The notes under the pieces are model-generated. The model had not been told where the DNA came from. It was given only the letters and a program-made list of their open reading frames with translations, and ran no database searches. Position numbers and translations under genes: made by a program. Below are positions 1 through 8,758 of a stretch of DNA of 64,000 bases, piece after piece. Source of the stretch: Zhongshania antarctica (GTDB lineage Bacteria > Pseudomonadota > Gammaproteobacteria > Pseudomonadales > Spongiibacteraceae); assembly GCF_014202945.1 (NCBI RefSeq), contig NZ_JACHHW010000007.1:143975-207974 (forward strand), written 5' to 3'. Each line of letters starts with the position of its first letter. Within the stretch, counting starts at the first letter, position 1.

Positions 1-14
1 TTAGGAAATCCATT

Positions 15-929
15 ATGGCGATTGCCCTAGAGATTAAGGGATTACGCAAGGTTTATGACAATGGTTTTGAAGCGCTAAAAGGCATTGATTTAGAAGTTAA
101 AGAGGGCGATTTTTACGCCCTGCTAGGGCCAAACGGCGCAGGTAAATCGACTACGATTGGTATTGTGTCGTCGCTGGTTAAGAAAACCGCTGGCGAAGTG
201 CGCATCTTTGGCCATTCAATTGATAATGAATTGGCTGCGGCGAAACGCGAAATTGGCTTGGTTCCTCAGGAGTTCAATTTCTCTAGTTTTGAATCAGTCT
301 GGGATATCGTGGTGAATCAGGCGGGCTATTACGGTTTAAACCGTAAAGTGGCCGGCGAGCGCGCCGAAAAATATTTAAAAAAGCTGGGGCTGTGGGATAA
401 GCGTAAGGTCGCTTCGCGAATGCTGTCCGGCGGGATGAAACGGCGCTTAATGATCGCCCGGGCCTTGGTGCATGAACCCCGGCTGTTGATTCTCGACGAG
501 CCCACCGCGGGTGTAGATATAGAGCTACGCCGCTCAATGTGGGAATTTCTCACCGAAATTAATCGCAGCGGCACCACCATTATTTTGACCACCCACTACC
601 TGGAAGAAGCGGAAAGCTTGTGTCGCCATATTGCGATTATTGATGCTGGCGTCATCGTTGAAAACACCACGATGAAAGCGCTGCTTAAACAGTTGCAGAA
701 AGAGACCTTTATCCTCGATGTTCGCGATGGCATTAAGACCGACATCAGCATTCCTGGTTTTGAGACGCGTATGGTCGATGAGCACACCCTGGAGCTGGTG
801 CTGAATAAGGGGACGTCACTCAATGAGGTATTTGTGGCCTTGAACGGCAGTGGTATCGAGGTGAGCAGTATGCGCAATAAGGCGAATCGGCTTGAAGAGT
901 TGTTTGTGGCGCTATTAAACGCCAAGTAG
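15..929 (+). CDS. ABC transporter ATP-binding protein (YadG-like exporter family)
   Basis: This is the nucleotide-binding subunit of an ABC-2 type exporter, 304 residues. Walker A (GPNGAGKST) lies at residues 38-46, the Q-loop glutamine near 85, the signature LSGGMKRR at 137-144, Walker B LLILDEP at 157-163 and the H-loop histidine near 194. The region after about 220 is the usual variable C-terminal extension. The ATG at 15 follows an AGGAA ribosome site. The permease gene follows 32 bases downstream, so the two very likely form one transporter. The substrate cannot be read from sequence; YadGH-type exporters are poorly characterised. Confidence 0.93.
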   Translation: MAIALEIKGLRKVYDNGFEALKGIDLEVKEGDFYALLGPNGAGKSTTIGIVSSLVKKTAGEVRIFGHSIDNELAAAKREIGLVPQEFNFSSFESVWDIVVNQAGYYGLNRKVAGERAEKYLKKLGLWDKRKVASRMLSGGMKRRLMIARALVHEPRLLILDEPTAGVDIELRRSMWEFLTEINRSGTTIILTTHYLEEAESLCRHIAIIDAGVIVENTTMKALLKQLQKETFILDVRDGIKTDISIPGFETRMVDEHTLELVLNKGTSLNEVFVALNGSGIEVSSMRNKANRLEELFVALLNAK

Positions 930-961
930 CCTGCCCACGTATTGATAAGGATGGAATATTA

Positions 962-1735
962 ATGACATTAGCAGAGCAGTGGGTCGCGTTTTATACGATC
1001 GTCCGCAAAGAGATTAGGCGCTTTTTGCGTATTTGGATGCAAACCTTGTTGCCGCCCGCCATCACCATGTCGCTGTACTTTGTGATATTTGGTGCCTTGA
1101 TTGGCTCCCGCATCGGGCAAATGGGCGGTTTCAGCTATATGGAGTTTGTGGTGCCGGGCTTGATTATGATGTCGGTAATTACCAATGCCTACTCCAATGT
1201 AGTGTCATCGTTTTTTGGCGCAAAATTTCAACATTTTGTCGAAGAGATTCTGGTGTCGCCAATGTCGAATAACACCATACTTTGGGGCTTTGTTCTTGGC
1301 GGGGTGACGCGCGGTTTGCTGGTTGGCATTATTGTGACAGCGCTGTCGCTGTTTTTCACCACATTGCATATCCAGCACATTGGGGTAACGATCGCGATTG
1401 TGCTGATGACATCAATCATGTTTTCGCTGGCGGGCTTTATTAATGCGGTTTTCGCCAACAACTTTGATGACGTCTCTATTGTGCCGGTCTTTGTTTTGAC
1501 GCCGCTAACCTATTTGGGCGGTGTATTTTACTCCATCGATTTACTACCTGAGTTTTGGGCTGGGGTGTCGCGCTTGAATCCTATGCTCTATATCGTCAAT
1601 GCCTTCCGCTATGGCGTGCTGGGCGTGTCTGATGTGAATGTCACCACGGCCTTCATCATGGTCGGGGTGTTTACTTTAGCGGCTTATGCTTATTGTATGC
1701 ACCTTTTGCGTACGGGCACTCGCCTGCGTCAATGA
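962..1735 (+). CDS. ABC-2 type transporter permease (YadH-like)
   Basis: This is the 257-residue membrane subunit partnering the ATPase encoded just upstream. It shows about six hydrophobic segments after a short basic amphipathic N-terminus, and the conserved ABC-2 core with the late TYLGGVFYSID stretch and the LNPMLYIVNAFR motif characteristic of YadH/NodJ-type permeases. An AAGGA site precedes the ATG. It acts in the inner membrane as an exporter half. The substrate is unknown. Confidence 0.92.
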   Translation: MTLAEQWVAFYTIVRKEIRRFLRIWMQTLLPPAITMSLYFVIFGALIGSRIGQMGGFSYMEFVVPGLIMMSVITNAYSNVVSSFFGAKFQHFVEEILVSPMSNNTILWGFVLGGVTRGLLVGIIVTALSLFFTTLHIQHIGVTIAIVLMTSIMFSLAGFINAVFANNFDDVSIVPVFVLTPLTYLGGVFYSIDLLPEFWAGVSRLNPMLYIVNAFRYGVLGVSDVNVTTAFIMVGVFTLAAYAYCMHLLRTGTRLRQ

Positions 1736-1775
1736 ATGTCTTTGGGTTAGCGATTTAGTAAAAAACGGATAAAAC

Positions 1776-2606
1776 ATGAGTGAACAGCTAAGCCATGGGC
1801 CACTAGGCGAGCAGGTAGATTATCCCGGTCAATACGACCCGAGCTGCTTGCATCCAATTGCTAGGCAGGCGGGGCGTGATGGTTTGGGGCTTGGTGATGT
1901 GTTGCCCTTTGGCGGTGTGGATATTTGGAATGCCTATGAATTGTCCTGCTTAAATGAGCAGGGCAAGCCCTTGGTTGCCTGTGCCGAGTTTCGGGTACCG
2001 GCCCAGTCGCCCAATATCATCGAGTCAAAATCCTTTAAGCTTTACCTTAACTCGTTTAATCAAACTCGCTTACCCGGCCTAGATGCCATGGCCGAAATGC
2101 TGCGCCACGATTTGAGCCTGGCTGCCGGGGCCGAGGTCCAGGTGGCAATCTATTGTCCCGAAGATTGGCCCGCCAATTACAGTATTATGCTGCCGCGCGG
2201 CGAGTGTATTGACGGTCTAGATATTTGTCCGGATAGCTATCAACCGAGCCCGAGCTTATTGTCTGCGAATACTGGCGATGTGGTCGAGGCGACCCTGTAT
2301 AGCCATTTGTTGCGTTCTCGCTGTCCGGTGACTTCGCAGCCTGATTGGGCAAGTATTGAAATTAGCTATCGTGGGCCGCGTATAAATCACGAGGGTTTGT
2401 TAGCGTATTTGGTGTCTTTTCGTGAGCATGACGATTTTCATGAACAGTGTGTTGAGCAGATTTTCAGCGATATTAGTCGCTATTGCGCACCGGCGCGATT
2501 AACGGTGTACGCTCGCTACCTGCGACGTGGTGGCTTGGATATTAATCCTTGGCGAAGCAATGATGATTTGGCCAGCCCGGAGAATCGCCGAGGTGCTCGG
2601 CAATAA
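1776..2606 (+). CDS. queF: NADPH-dependent 7-cyano-7-deazaguanine reductase QueF (long form)
   Basis: QueF reduces preQ0 to preQ1 in the queuosine tRNA-modification pathway. The 276-residue length matches the long, duplicated T-fold subfamily. The QueF signature ESKSFKLY is at residues 83-90. The catalytic cysteine is C183 within RCPVTSQPDW, with the partner aspartate at D190, and H222-E223 lie in the conserved DDFHEQCVE segment. The ATG at 1776 gives the family N-terminus, although its ribosome site is weak. It stands 40 bases after the ABC permease and converges with the receiver gene. Confidence 0.96.
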   Translation: MSEQLSHGPLGEQVDYPGQYDPSCLHPIARQAGRDGLGLGDVLPFGGVDIWNAYELSCLNEQGKPLVACAEFRVPAQSPNIIESKSFKLYLNSFNQTRLPGLDAMAEMLRHDLSLAAGAEVQVAIYCPEDWPANYSIMLPRGECIDGLDICPDSYQPSPSLLSANTGDVVEATLYSHLLRSRCPVTSQPDWASIEISYRGPRINHEGLLAYLVSFREHDDFHEQCVEQIFSDISRYCAPARLTVYARYLRRGGLDINPWRSNDDLASPENRRGARQ

Positions 2607-2619
2607 CGATGGCAGGTGC

Positions 2620-3027
2620 TTAAGCACCTGCCCGCCAGTCAGAGACGACAGCAGCCAGCTTTGTTAAATAGCTATTGAAGTTGGTGGACTTGCTGATAAA
2701 TGCATCTGCACCGAGGGCAATGCATTCGCTTCGCTCGCGATAGGACACGGTTTGCATCACGATATAGATGTGATCGTAGCGCTTGTCAGCGCGGATGAAT
2801 TGCAGAGCCGATTTCCCGTTCATTCGTCGCATACTGATGTCTAGAAATATGACATCGGGGAGTTCGCTATTTTTTTTGTGGTCGAGTTCATTGAGAAGTA
2901 TTTCACCGTCGTCAATTTCACGCAGCTGTAGCTGCGTACCCAGGCGGCTGAGGGTTTCTTTGAAAATGATTCTGTCGGCCTTGGAGTCATCAACTATCCA
3001 GAAACTCGAGCTTCGGGTTTCAGTCAT
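2620..3027 (-). CDS. Stand-alone response-regulator receiver protein
   Basis: A 135-residue protein consisting of one CheY-like receiver domain and no output domain. Acidic residues D13-D14, phosphoacceptor D63 (in FLDISM), T93 and K113 are all in place, so it should be phosphorylatable. The ATG at 3027 is preferred over an upstream extension to 3222, because the extra 65 residues look like translated promoter DNA. No histidine kinase gene is nearby, so its partner is unknown. It is divergent from the unknown gene starting at 3223. Confidence 0.85.
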   Translation of the reverse strand: MTETRSSSFWIVDDSKADRIIFKETLSRLGTQLQLREIDDGEILLNELDHKKNSELPDVIFLDISMRRMNGKSALQFIRADKRYDHIYIVMQTVSYRERSECIALGADAFISKSTNFNSYLTKLAAVVSDWRAGA

Positions 3028-3222
3028 GCAGGTTTTCCCATTCGAAGCGGGTACTTGATCTAGGATAGTGATGACGGCATTCTTGAGCTGTAGGGGATTT
3101 CCCGTATGTGGGCGGCGCGTTGCGGGCCGATAGTATGCTGATGGTAGGTAGTTGAACGGATTCCCTGTGGCCGGGCTTGGCAGCATAATTGCCTGCATAT
3201 TTAATGCGCTCAGGAGTACCAC

Positions 3223-3549
3223 ATGCTTATCGCAAGTTACTTGCTAGGCTATGACGAGGACGGAAGTGTACGCCATATTGCGGTTGATAATATCCTGCCA
3301 GACGTAAAGCAGAGTTTTGATTACACCCTTTATCCGCGCGAATCGTCAAAAGGTCAGGAAATTCTCGATTTGGTCTTGCTGTTTGCGGAGGCTGACGAAC
3401 ACCGTAAAACCATCTGCTTGCCTAATCTCCCGCTTCCCGTAGCGAGTCACTTGCTATCAGGTCAGCCTTTGCAAATAATTGATTTTGCTTATGGTCGGGT
3501 CGTGCGCTTGGCATTCGACGCGCCGTTGTCTCAGCAGCGTTGTGCCTGA
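3223..3549 (+). CDS. Hypothetical protein, first gene of a coupled pair
   Basis: A 108-residue protein that I do not recognise. It has a good AGGAG ribosome site before ATG 3223. It has no signal peptide or membrane segment and looks like a small cytoplasmic alpha/beta protein, with a run of hydrophobic strands near residues 46-54 and 80-97. Its stop overlaps the next start (TGATG), which indicates translational coupling with the second unknown gene. It shares a 195-base divergent control region with the orphan receiver gene, so a regulatory link is possible but unproven. Confidence 0.7.
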   Translation: MLIASYLLGYDEDGSVRHIAVDNILPDVKQSFDYTLYPRESSKGQEILDLVLLFAEADEHRKTICLPNLPLPVASHLLSGQPLQIIDFAYGRVVRLAFDAPLSQQRCA

Positions 3550-3818
3550 TGAGTTTTTGGCGAAAAAGTAAATCCAGTGCCCTCGAAGCGAAATGCTACT
3601 CCATGCATGGCCCTCAGTCGACGATCAGCTTGTGTCCGATCAGTCAGCGCCTGAGTTATTCTGCAAATTTTTCTGCGCAGACTCCCGAGTCAATTGCAGG
3701 GAGGATCCAGGCGGATTTCCGCTTTTCCCCCGACGCGGATACCCTAAATTATTTTATTACCTTGTCAGAGCGCCTGGCTAAAGCCAGCGAAGCGAAAGTG
3801 AAAGCGGGTAAACTGTAA
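3549..3818 (+). CDS. Hypothetical small protein, second gene of a coupled pair
   Basis: An 89-residue protein without recognisable family membership. The ATG at 3549 overlaps the TGA of the preceding gene; a TTG nine bases earlier is a less likely start. The N-terminus is basic and cysteine-containing, and the C-terminal third (FITLSERLAKASEAKVKAG) looks helical. Its tight coupling to the upstream gene suggests a joint function, but nothing in the sequence shows what that is. Confidence 0.6.
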   Translation: MSFWRKSKSSALEAKCYSMHGPQSTISLCPISQRLSYSANFSAQTPESIAGRIQADFRFSPDADTLNYFITLSERLAKASEAKVKAGKL

Positions 3819-3886
3819 ATTTCCACTGCGTTCGCCACCATCCTTGTTTATCATGCTCCCCTAGATTTTAATTTGTTGGGGTTCCC

Positions 3887-4519
3887 GTGTCAGATATAAA
3901 TAATCGCCAAGCGTTTGTCACCATGCTGGGCCTGCAAGATCGTATGAATTCCAAAGTTCACGCTGAGTGGCGAGACCAAGGTTTTGCTTGGTATCGCGCG
4001 GCGTGGATCGAGTGCGCTGAATTAATGGATCACTACGGTTACAAATGGTGGAAAAAGCAACAGCCTGATATTCAACAGGTACAGCTAGAAATCGTTGATA
4101 TCTGGCACTTCGGCTTGAGCGCTATGTTCAGAGTGGGTGCAGATACTGATGAGCTGGCCGATGAAATTGTCGCCGAACTCGGTAATTACCGAGCTTCTGG
4201 TAAAGATGTTTTGGCGGCAACAGAGTCGCTCGCTGCTTACTGCCTAACTGAAAAGTCTTTTTCGGTGAGTTTGTTCTGGGATCTGATGGCCGCTGCCGAG
4301 CTGAGCTTTGATCAACTCTATAAACAGTACGTCGGTAAAAACGTGCTTAATTTTTTCCGCCAAGATAACGGCTATAAAGACGGTAGTTACATCAAGATCT
4401 GGCAAGGTGAAGAGGATAATGTCCATCTTGTGCAAATACTGGCCACAGCCGATATGGCGTCGCCGCAATTTGCTGACGATGTCTACCAGAGCCTTGCCGC
4501 TCGCTACCCCGTGGCCTAA
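3887..4519 (+). CDS. Dimeric dUTPase-like / all-alpha NTP pyrophosphatase family protein
   Basis: A 210-residue, mostly helical protein of the dimeric dUTPase-like superfamily (dUTPase_2 type), expected to hydrolyse dUTP or a related nucleotide. The segment at residues 38-56 (AAWIECAELMDHYGYKWWK) carries the metal-binding acidic residues E42 and E45, followed by E68 and D71 in LEIVDIWHF, as in that family. The start is GTG 3887, with GGGG about six bases before it. The next gene starts two bases after its stop, so the two are probably co-transcribed. The exact substrate is inferred. Confidence 0.8.
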   Translation: MSDINNRQAFVTMLGLQDRMNSKVHAEWRDQGFAWYRAAWIECAELMDHYGYKWWKKQQPDIQQVQLEIVDIWHFGLSAMFRVGADTDELADEIVAELGNYRASGKDVLAATESLAAYCLTEKSFSVSLFWDLMAAAELSFDQLYKQYVGKNVLNFFRQDNGYKDGSYIKIWQGEEDNVHLVQILATADMASPQFADDVYQSLAARYPVA

Positions 4520-4521
4520 GG

Positions 4522-5379
4522 ATGTCTGTGGATAAAGTATCTACCTCAGCGCTCGCTAAACTTGGTGAAATACCGGTTCAACAGCTGTTTTCAGTGCTTA
4601 AAGATTACGGTTGGATTCGCAAAGCGGACGAGGGCTGGTTCTTAACCGCGAAAGGTGAATTTGAGGGCGGTAGCTATGTTAACAGCAAGCGTTACGGTCG
4701 CTATATTGTCTGGCCGTCAACGCTCTTAGATCACCCGCTTTTTCAAGCCATAGAGAGCAATAAACTCCTGTCTGCGGCTGCTTTGGGGCGAGCTGAAGGG
4801 TTTAGCGGTCGAGAGATCAACCGGATGTTGGTTGAGCTTGGCTGGCTAAAGCCCAGTCACCGGGGTTGGGAATTGACAGAGCAGGGCGTCAAGGCGGGGG
4901 GGCAAGTCTTTGAGAATCAGCAAAGTAGTTTGAGTTATGTGCTGTGGCCTGAAGATATTCCGCTGCGATCGGGCTTTAAGCGCATCTTGGCGCTCTGTAA
5001 GCCTGATGCCCCAAGTGACGGAGATTTATTTGCTGCGACGAGCCTGGAATTGCGCAGTATCGATGGTAAGGCGTGTAAAAACCAGGCTCACTGGGCAATT
5101 GCGCAGTGGCTGTACTTGGCTGGTCTGCGTTACGCGATGTACCGTGCGTTGCCAGTAGCGGAGTTGTTAGTCAGTGATTTTTACCTGCCACAAAGTGGCG
5201 TGTATATCGAGTATTGGGGCGCAGATGATCACTCTGATATCATTTCTGCCCGCATGTGTCGGGCTGAACTGTGTAAAAAGTTGGGTTTTGCAGTGCTCGA
5301 CGTGCACCCCGAAGATATCGCAAATTTAGACGACTATTTGAGCCGTCACCTGCAAAGTCTTGGGGTCGATTTTTACTAG
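4522..5379 (+). CDS. Protein with duplicated winged-helix-like repeats and a PD-(D/E)XK-like C-terminal domain
   Basis: A 285-residue protein. Two similar segments, roughly residues 10-65 and 85-145, each run L-G-E/x ... L...L..(Y/L)GW ... GW.LT..G...GG ... Y(I/V)(V/L)WP, which reads as an internal duplication of a winged-helix-like module. Residues about 180-280 resemble Vsr/DUF559-type nuclease folds: a helix ending AQWLYLAGLRY, then D219 in DFYLP and E230 in YIEYWG, then a helix and a terminal HPEDIANLDDYL segment. The catalytic lysine usually after E230 is replaced by tryptophan, so activity is uncertain. It starts two bases after the dUTPase-like gene. Confidence 0.6.
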   Translation: MSVDKVSTSALAKLGEIPVQQLFSVLKDYGWIRKADEGWFLTAKGEFEGGSYVNSKRYGRYIVWPSTLLDHPLFQAIESNKLLSAAALGRAEGFSGREINRMLVELGWLKPSHRGWELTEQGVKAGGQVFENQQSSLSYVLWPEDIPLRSGFKRILALCKPDAPSDGDLFAATSLELRSIDGKACKNQAHWAIAQWLYLAGLRYAMYRALPVAELLVSDFYLPQSGVYIEYWGADDHSDIISARMCRAELCKKLGFAVLDVHPEDIANLDDYLSRHLQSLGVDFY

Positions 5380-5395
5380 GCTAGCCCTGCGTGAA

Positions 5396-5683
5396 CTAGC
5401 GACTTAGCTCCTGCTTAATGGCTTCGGCTAGGGCGAGATCTTTGGCGCTTAAACCGCCAGCATCGTGGGTGGTTAGGGCAATACTGACTTTTTTGTAAAC
5501 ATTGCTCCACTCCGGGTGGTGGTCAATTTTTTCGGCGCGCATGGCTACCCGAGTCATAAAGGCAAAGGCGCTGATGAAATTATCAAACTCCAAATCAGTG
5601 CAAAGTTTTCCGTCGCGCAACTCCCAACCTTTTAATGCTGTTAATGCATCGCTGACTTCTTGCTCGGTAAGTTTAACGGTCAT
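5396..5683 (-). CDS. phhB: 4a-hydroxytetrahydrobiopterin dehydratase (pterin-4-alpha-carbinolamine dehydratase)
   Basis: A 95-residue enzyme that dehydrates 4a-hydroxytetrahydropterin and so recycles the pterin cofactor of aromatic amino-acid hydroxylases. The signature KIDHHPEW is at residues 52-59, with H55, H56 and H73 as the active-site histidines. The ATG at 5683 overlaps the TGA of trmA (ATGA), so it is translationally coupled to it; the longer in-frame extension to 5716 lies inside trmA and is unlikely. No phenylalanine hydroxylase gene is present in this window. Confidence 0.93.
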   Translation of the reverse strand: MTVKLTEQEVSDALTALKGWELRDGKLCTDLEFDNFISAFAFMTRVAMRAEKIDHHPEWSNVYKKVSIALTTHDAGGLSAKDLALAEAIKQELSR

Positions 5684-6780
5684 ATCACGCCCTTTTTTAT
5701 AAGAAATACACCACATTCCATATGATGAGTGTACGGGAACTGGTCAAACAGCGCGAAGTCCTTTGCCGCGTGTGATTTTGTTAATATTTCCAAATCTCGG
5801 TGTAGGGTCTCTGGGTTGCAGGAGATATAAACGATACGGGGGAAACGAGCAATAAACGCGCGGCTCGCTTCATCTAGACCGGCTCTCGGCGGATCGACGA
5901 ACACAGTATCGATTGCGTAGCTATCCAAATCGACATCGGCCAAGCGGCGGAAGCTCCGCTCCTTGTTTAGGGCCGAGGTTAGCTCCTCACTCGACATTCG
6001 TAGCATAACGGCGTTATGCACTGCGTTCATGGCGAAGTTCTCGTGGGCGGCTTTTACTGAGGTTTTGGAAATCTCCGTGGCGAGTACCCGGCGAAAATGG
6101 CTGGCCAGTGGAATCGTAAAATTACCGTTGCCGCAATACAACTCGAGTAAATCTGTGTGTGGGTTTTGGCCGCAGCGGGCTTTGGCCCAGCTCACCATTT
6201 TGGCATTGACTTCGCCATTAGGCTGGGTGAATCCGCCTTCGTATTGGTGGTAGGCGTAGTGCTGGCCATCGACAGGCAGTTGCTCGAGTACGTAGTCTCT
6301 CCCCAGTACCAGCTTCTGCTTTTTACTGCGGCCAATAATTTGAATATTGAATTTGGCTGCAACAGTTTGCGCGGCGGCTTGCCACTCGTCGTCTAAGCGG
6401 CGGTGGTAAATTAAGGTGACCAGAGTATCGCCACTTAGCGTACTCAGAAAATCAATTTGGTATAGCCGCTTGCTCAGCACTAGCTGCTCGCCTAAGGCTT
6501 GCCGCAGCGGCTCCATAAGCTCACATATAGTCCGCGAGGCCGTGGGGAAGTGGTCGATGCGCACCGGCACTCTCGGTTCGGCTGGATCAAACATGGCGTA
6601 AAAGAAGCTGTCACCTTCATGCCAAATGCGGAACTCAGCGCGCAGGCGGTAATGCTCGGCGGGCGAAGGGTAAACTTCTGGCTTTGGCAGTTGGAGGTCG
6701 GCGAAGAGTGCGCTTACTGTGCTGACCTTTTCATTGAGTAATTGTGGGTATTTTGTAGGGTCTAGCGGTCTGAAGCTCAT
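5680..6780 (-). CDS. trmA: tRNA (uracil-5-)-methyltransferase TrmA
   Basis: TrmA makes m5U54 (ribothymidine) in the T-loop of tRNAs using S-adenosylmethionine. The length is 366 residues, the same as the E. coli enzyme. The SAM motif [13 protein letters not shown] is at about 214-226, the DPPRAGLD motif at 296-303, the nucleophile is C321 in YISCNPETL, and the general base E355 lies in HHMECG. It lacks the cysteines of an iron-sulfur cluster, which separates it from RlmD-type enzymes. Its start overlaps the stop of the ybiB-like gene (ATGA) and its stop overlaps phhB, giving a three-gene coupled set. Confidence 0.97.
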   Translation of the reverse strand: MSFRPLDPTKYPQLLNEKVSTVSALFADLQLPKPEVYPSPAEHYRLRAEFRIWHEGDSFFYAMFDPAEPRVPVRIDHFPTASRTICELMEPLRQALGEQLVLSKRLYQIDFLSTLSGDTLVTLIYHRRLDDEWQAAAQTVAAKFNIQIIGRSKKQKLVLGRDYVLEQLPVDGQHYAYHQYEGGFTQPNGEVNAKMVSWAKARCGQNPHTDLLELYCGNGNFTIPLASHFRRVLATEISKTSVKAAHENFAMNAVHNAVMLRMSSEELTSALNKERSFRRLADVDLDSYAIDTVFVDPPRAGLDEASRAFIARFPRIVYISCNPETLHRDLEILTKSHAAKDFALFDQFPYTHHMECGVFLIKKGVI

Positions 6781-7781
6781 ATTGATTCCGTCGCTGTGGC
6801 GGTAAGCCGCTCGCGGTTACGCTGTTGCCAAATTGATTGGGCGCGCGCGAGACATTCTGTTTGGCTCAACTCGGGATTGCGTAATTGCAAAGCAATGGCG
6901 ATCGTGCCTTGAATGGCGAGGCGACCATATTCGGTAATGTCATCATCACGCCACGCGTTGAATAGATCGCCTAGCGTTAAAGTCTCAAGTTTTTCTTGGC
7001 GGCCCTCCAGCATGCGCGGCCATTCTGATTCTGCTAGCACACCATTGTGAACTGTTTTTACTCGGCAAGTTGCCTCTGGCTTGCGCTCGGCTTCACCCGC
7101 TTCGCCCTTAAAGACAACGGCGTGCGCTTGCGCCAATAAAGCGGCGGCTTGTTGGTGGTTGTCAGCATAGGCAGGGTGGAAAATACTTTGTATTGAGTAA
7201 TCCGCTGCCAGTGGATTAAGGAGCCGAGATAAGGTGTGTACTGGTGACCGCAGGCCAAACTGCGCGCGCAGATCGATCATGCGCTGCAGGGGCAAAGAGA
7301 AGCGCCCTAACGGCATATAAGCAAAGTTGCGACTGTCTAGCTTCACGCTGACATCCTGCCAGTCCTGAGCGCAGGGCTCGCCGAGGGCGTTGAGTACCTG
7401 CTCACTATAAACTCGATCGGCAGTGTGGCCTGCTGCGCCGTGCATGAACACCCGCAAACCGCTGTCGGCCAACGCAAGTGCGGCAAGGAGGTACCAGGGC
7501 TGTTGGCGTCGCTTGCCAGCGTAGCTCGCCCAGTCTAAGTCTGCCTCAATTACGGGTGCATTGAGGGTTTCGCGAATAGCGCGCACAAACCCAGCGAGCT
7601 CTTCGCAACTTTCTTCTTTGACCCGCAGCAGCATAAGAAAAGCGCCTAGCTGCACATCTTCAACCTCGCCCCGCATAATCATGCTCATTGCGGCGTAGGC
7701 TTCGTCAGCGCTTAGCGAGCGCGATCCAGTCTTGCCTTTACCGAGAATGCGAACATATTGCGCAAAAGGGTGTTCCATCAT
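6777..7781 (-). CDS. YbiB/TrpD2-like glycosyltransferase-fold protein
   Basis: A 334-residue protein related to anthranilate phosphoribosyltransferase but of the YbiB (TrpD2) group, which in E. coli binds nucleic acid and is linked to DNA damage rather than tryptophan synthesis (established for the E. coli protein). An N-terminal helical domain (YAAMSMIMRGEVEDVQLGAFLMLLRVK) precedes the alpha/beta core. The start is ATG 7781 or the adjacent ATG 7778; further upstream the frame runs into tusE. Its stop overlaps the trmA start. Any catalytic role here is unproven. Confidence 0.82.
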   Translation of the reverse strand: MMEHPFAQYVRILGKGKTGSRSLSADEAYAAMSMIMRGEVEDVQLGAFLMLLRVKEESCEELAGFVRAIRETLNAPVIEADLDWASYAGKRRQQPWYLLAALALADSGLRVFMHGAAGHTADRVYSEQVLNALGEPCAQDWQDVSVKLDSRNFAYMPLGRFSLPLQRMIDLRAQFGLRSPVHTLSRLLNPLAADYSIQSIFHPAYADNHQQAAALLAQAHAVVFKGEAGEAERKPEATCRVKTVHNGVLAESEWPRMLEGRQEKLETLTLGDLFNAWRDDDITEYGRLAIQGTIAIALQLRNPELSQTECLARAQSIWQQRNRERLTATATESI

Positions 7782-7803
7782 AGTGTTTTTAACTCGGATT
7801 AAT

Positions 7804-8139
7804 TTACAGGCAGTTGTCGGGCCGGGGCAGCCCGGCAATTTTACTGAGTAACTTTGCCGGGCTGCCGGGAAAGTGCTTAAGAAAATACAGGCTGTTACCC
7901 TTGTCGTCGCCGAGCGCTAGCTTGGCGTATTTTATCAGTGGCCGCATCGCGGGGGACAGGCCAAATTGCTGATAATAGCGCTGTACGAGCTGAATTAATT
8001 GCCAATGGCTATCGCTAAGCTTAATGCCGGCCTCCGCGGCGAGCTCCTCGGCGACGGCGGGGGACCAATCTTTGAGGTCTTTCAGAAAACCATCAGGGTC
8101 GGTGGCGATGCTGCAGCCATTAACGATTATCGCCGCCAT
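7804..8139 (-). CDS. tusE: Sulfurtransferase TusE (DsrC family)
   Basis: TusE accepts persulfide sulfur from TusBCD and passes it to MnmA for 2-thiolation of U34 in tRNAs for Glu, Gln and Lys. The 111-residue protein ends in GLPRPDNCL, with the essential penultimate cysteine C110 on the flexible C-terminal arm. The conserved helical region (HWQLIQLVQRYYQQFGLSP) matches DsrC/TusE. Only one conserved C-terminal cysteine is present, which fits TusE rather than DsrC of sulfur oxidisers. It is the last gene of tusDCBE. Confidence 0.95.
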   Translation of the reverse strand: MAAIIVNGCSIATDPDGFLKDLKDWSPAVAEELAAEAGIKLSDSHWQLIQLVQRYYQQFGLSPAMRPLIKYAKLALGDDKGNSLYFLKHFPGSPAKLLSKIAGLPRPDNCL

Positions 8140-8140
8140 C

Positions 8141-8404
8141 TTACCAGCTCAAGCAGTGACGGTGCTGCGCGCAGAGTGCGACAAAGCCAGGGTAGTCGAC
8201 CAGCGTTATCGCCGCAATTGGGCTTATTCCGCGACGATCAACGTCGTCGCTCAATGCCGAAATACGAATATTGCGGTGCTCAAGTGTAATTTGTGTTGCG
8301 GCAAGCACGACGGCGTCTTCGATAAGGATAAGGGCATCACCGTCGCTCATACTGAAAAGGCATCGATTTAGGCTGTTTGGGCTGCTTAATATATGTAGGC
8401 TCAC
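8141..8404 (-). CDS. tusB: Sulfur relay protein TusB (DsrH family)
   Basis: An 87-residue subunit of the TusBCD heterohexamer. The N-terminus MSLHILSSP and the DALILIEDAV strand are typical of DsrH/TusB. The start is GTG 8404, immediately after the TAG of tusC, and the stop sits one base before the tusE start, so expression is tightly coupled. It is short compared with E. coli TusB (95 residues) but looks intact. Confidence 0.9.
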   Translation of the reverse strand: MSLHILSSPNSLNRCLFSMSDGDALILIEDAVVLAATQITLEHRNIRISALSDDVDRRGISPIAAITLVDYPGFVALCAQHRHCLSW

Positions 8405-8758
8405 CTAAAAACTCTGTATTCGATCGGCGCTGCGCATTAAGTCAGCGAGTTCTGTGGCGGAGAGGGCTTTGGCGTGGGGTGCCAAGTTTGTGGCTGATAT
8501 GTTTCTGCTCGTGCAGTCGTCACTAAGGTAATAGATATTCTCAATTTCGTACAGCGGCAGAGCATTGATTACACCTATATGCGGCTTTTTTTCGGTATTG
8601 CCGTTATCTTGTGTATTGAGTAATTGATAAATCGCATCTTGAGCAAAAACGAGGCTGACGTGTTGATCGAATGCGGCGCTGGCCAAAGCCATATCCAATG
8701 CTTCTCGGGCAATGCTGTGACCGTAGGGTGCTCGTGTAAACAAATACAAAAATGTCAC
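8405..8758 (-). CDS. tusC: Sulfur relay protein TusC (DsrF family)
   Basis: A 117-residue structural subunit of the TusBCD complex. The N-terminal strand with FTRAPYG followed by the helix around AREALDMALASAAF is the DsrE/DsrF fold hallmark. Its start overlaps the tusD stop by four bases. There is no catalytic cysteine in the TusD position, as expected for TusC. Confidence 0.93.
   Translation of the reverse strand: MTFLYLFTRAPYGHSIAREALDMALASAAFDQHVSLVFAQDAIYQLLNTQDNGNTEKKPHIGVINALPLYEIENIYYLSDDCTSRNISATNLAPHAKALSATELADLMRSADRIQSF

Noticed and set aside
2620..3222. Extended 200-residue version of the receiver protein
   Set aside because: The extra N-terminal 65 residues are Pro/Arg/Asn-rich and come from the divergent promoter region; a normal receiver begins at ATG 3027.
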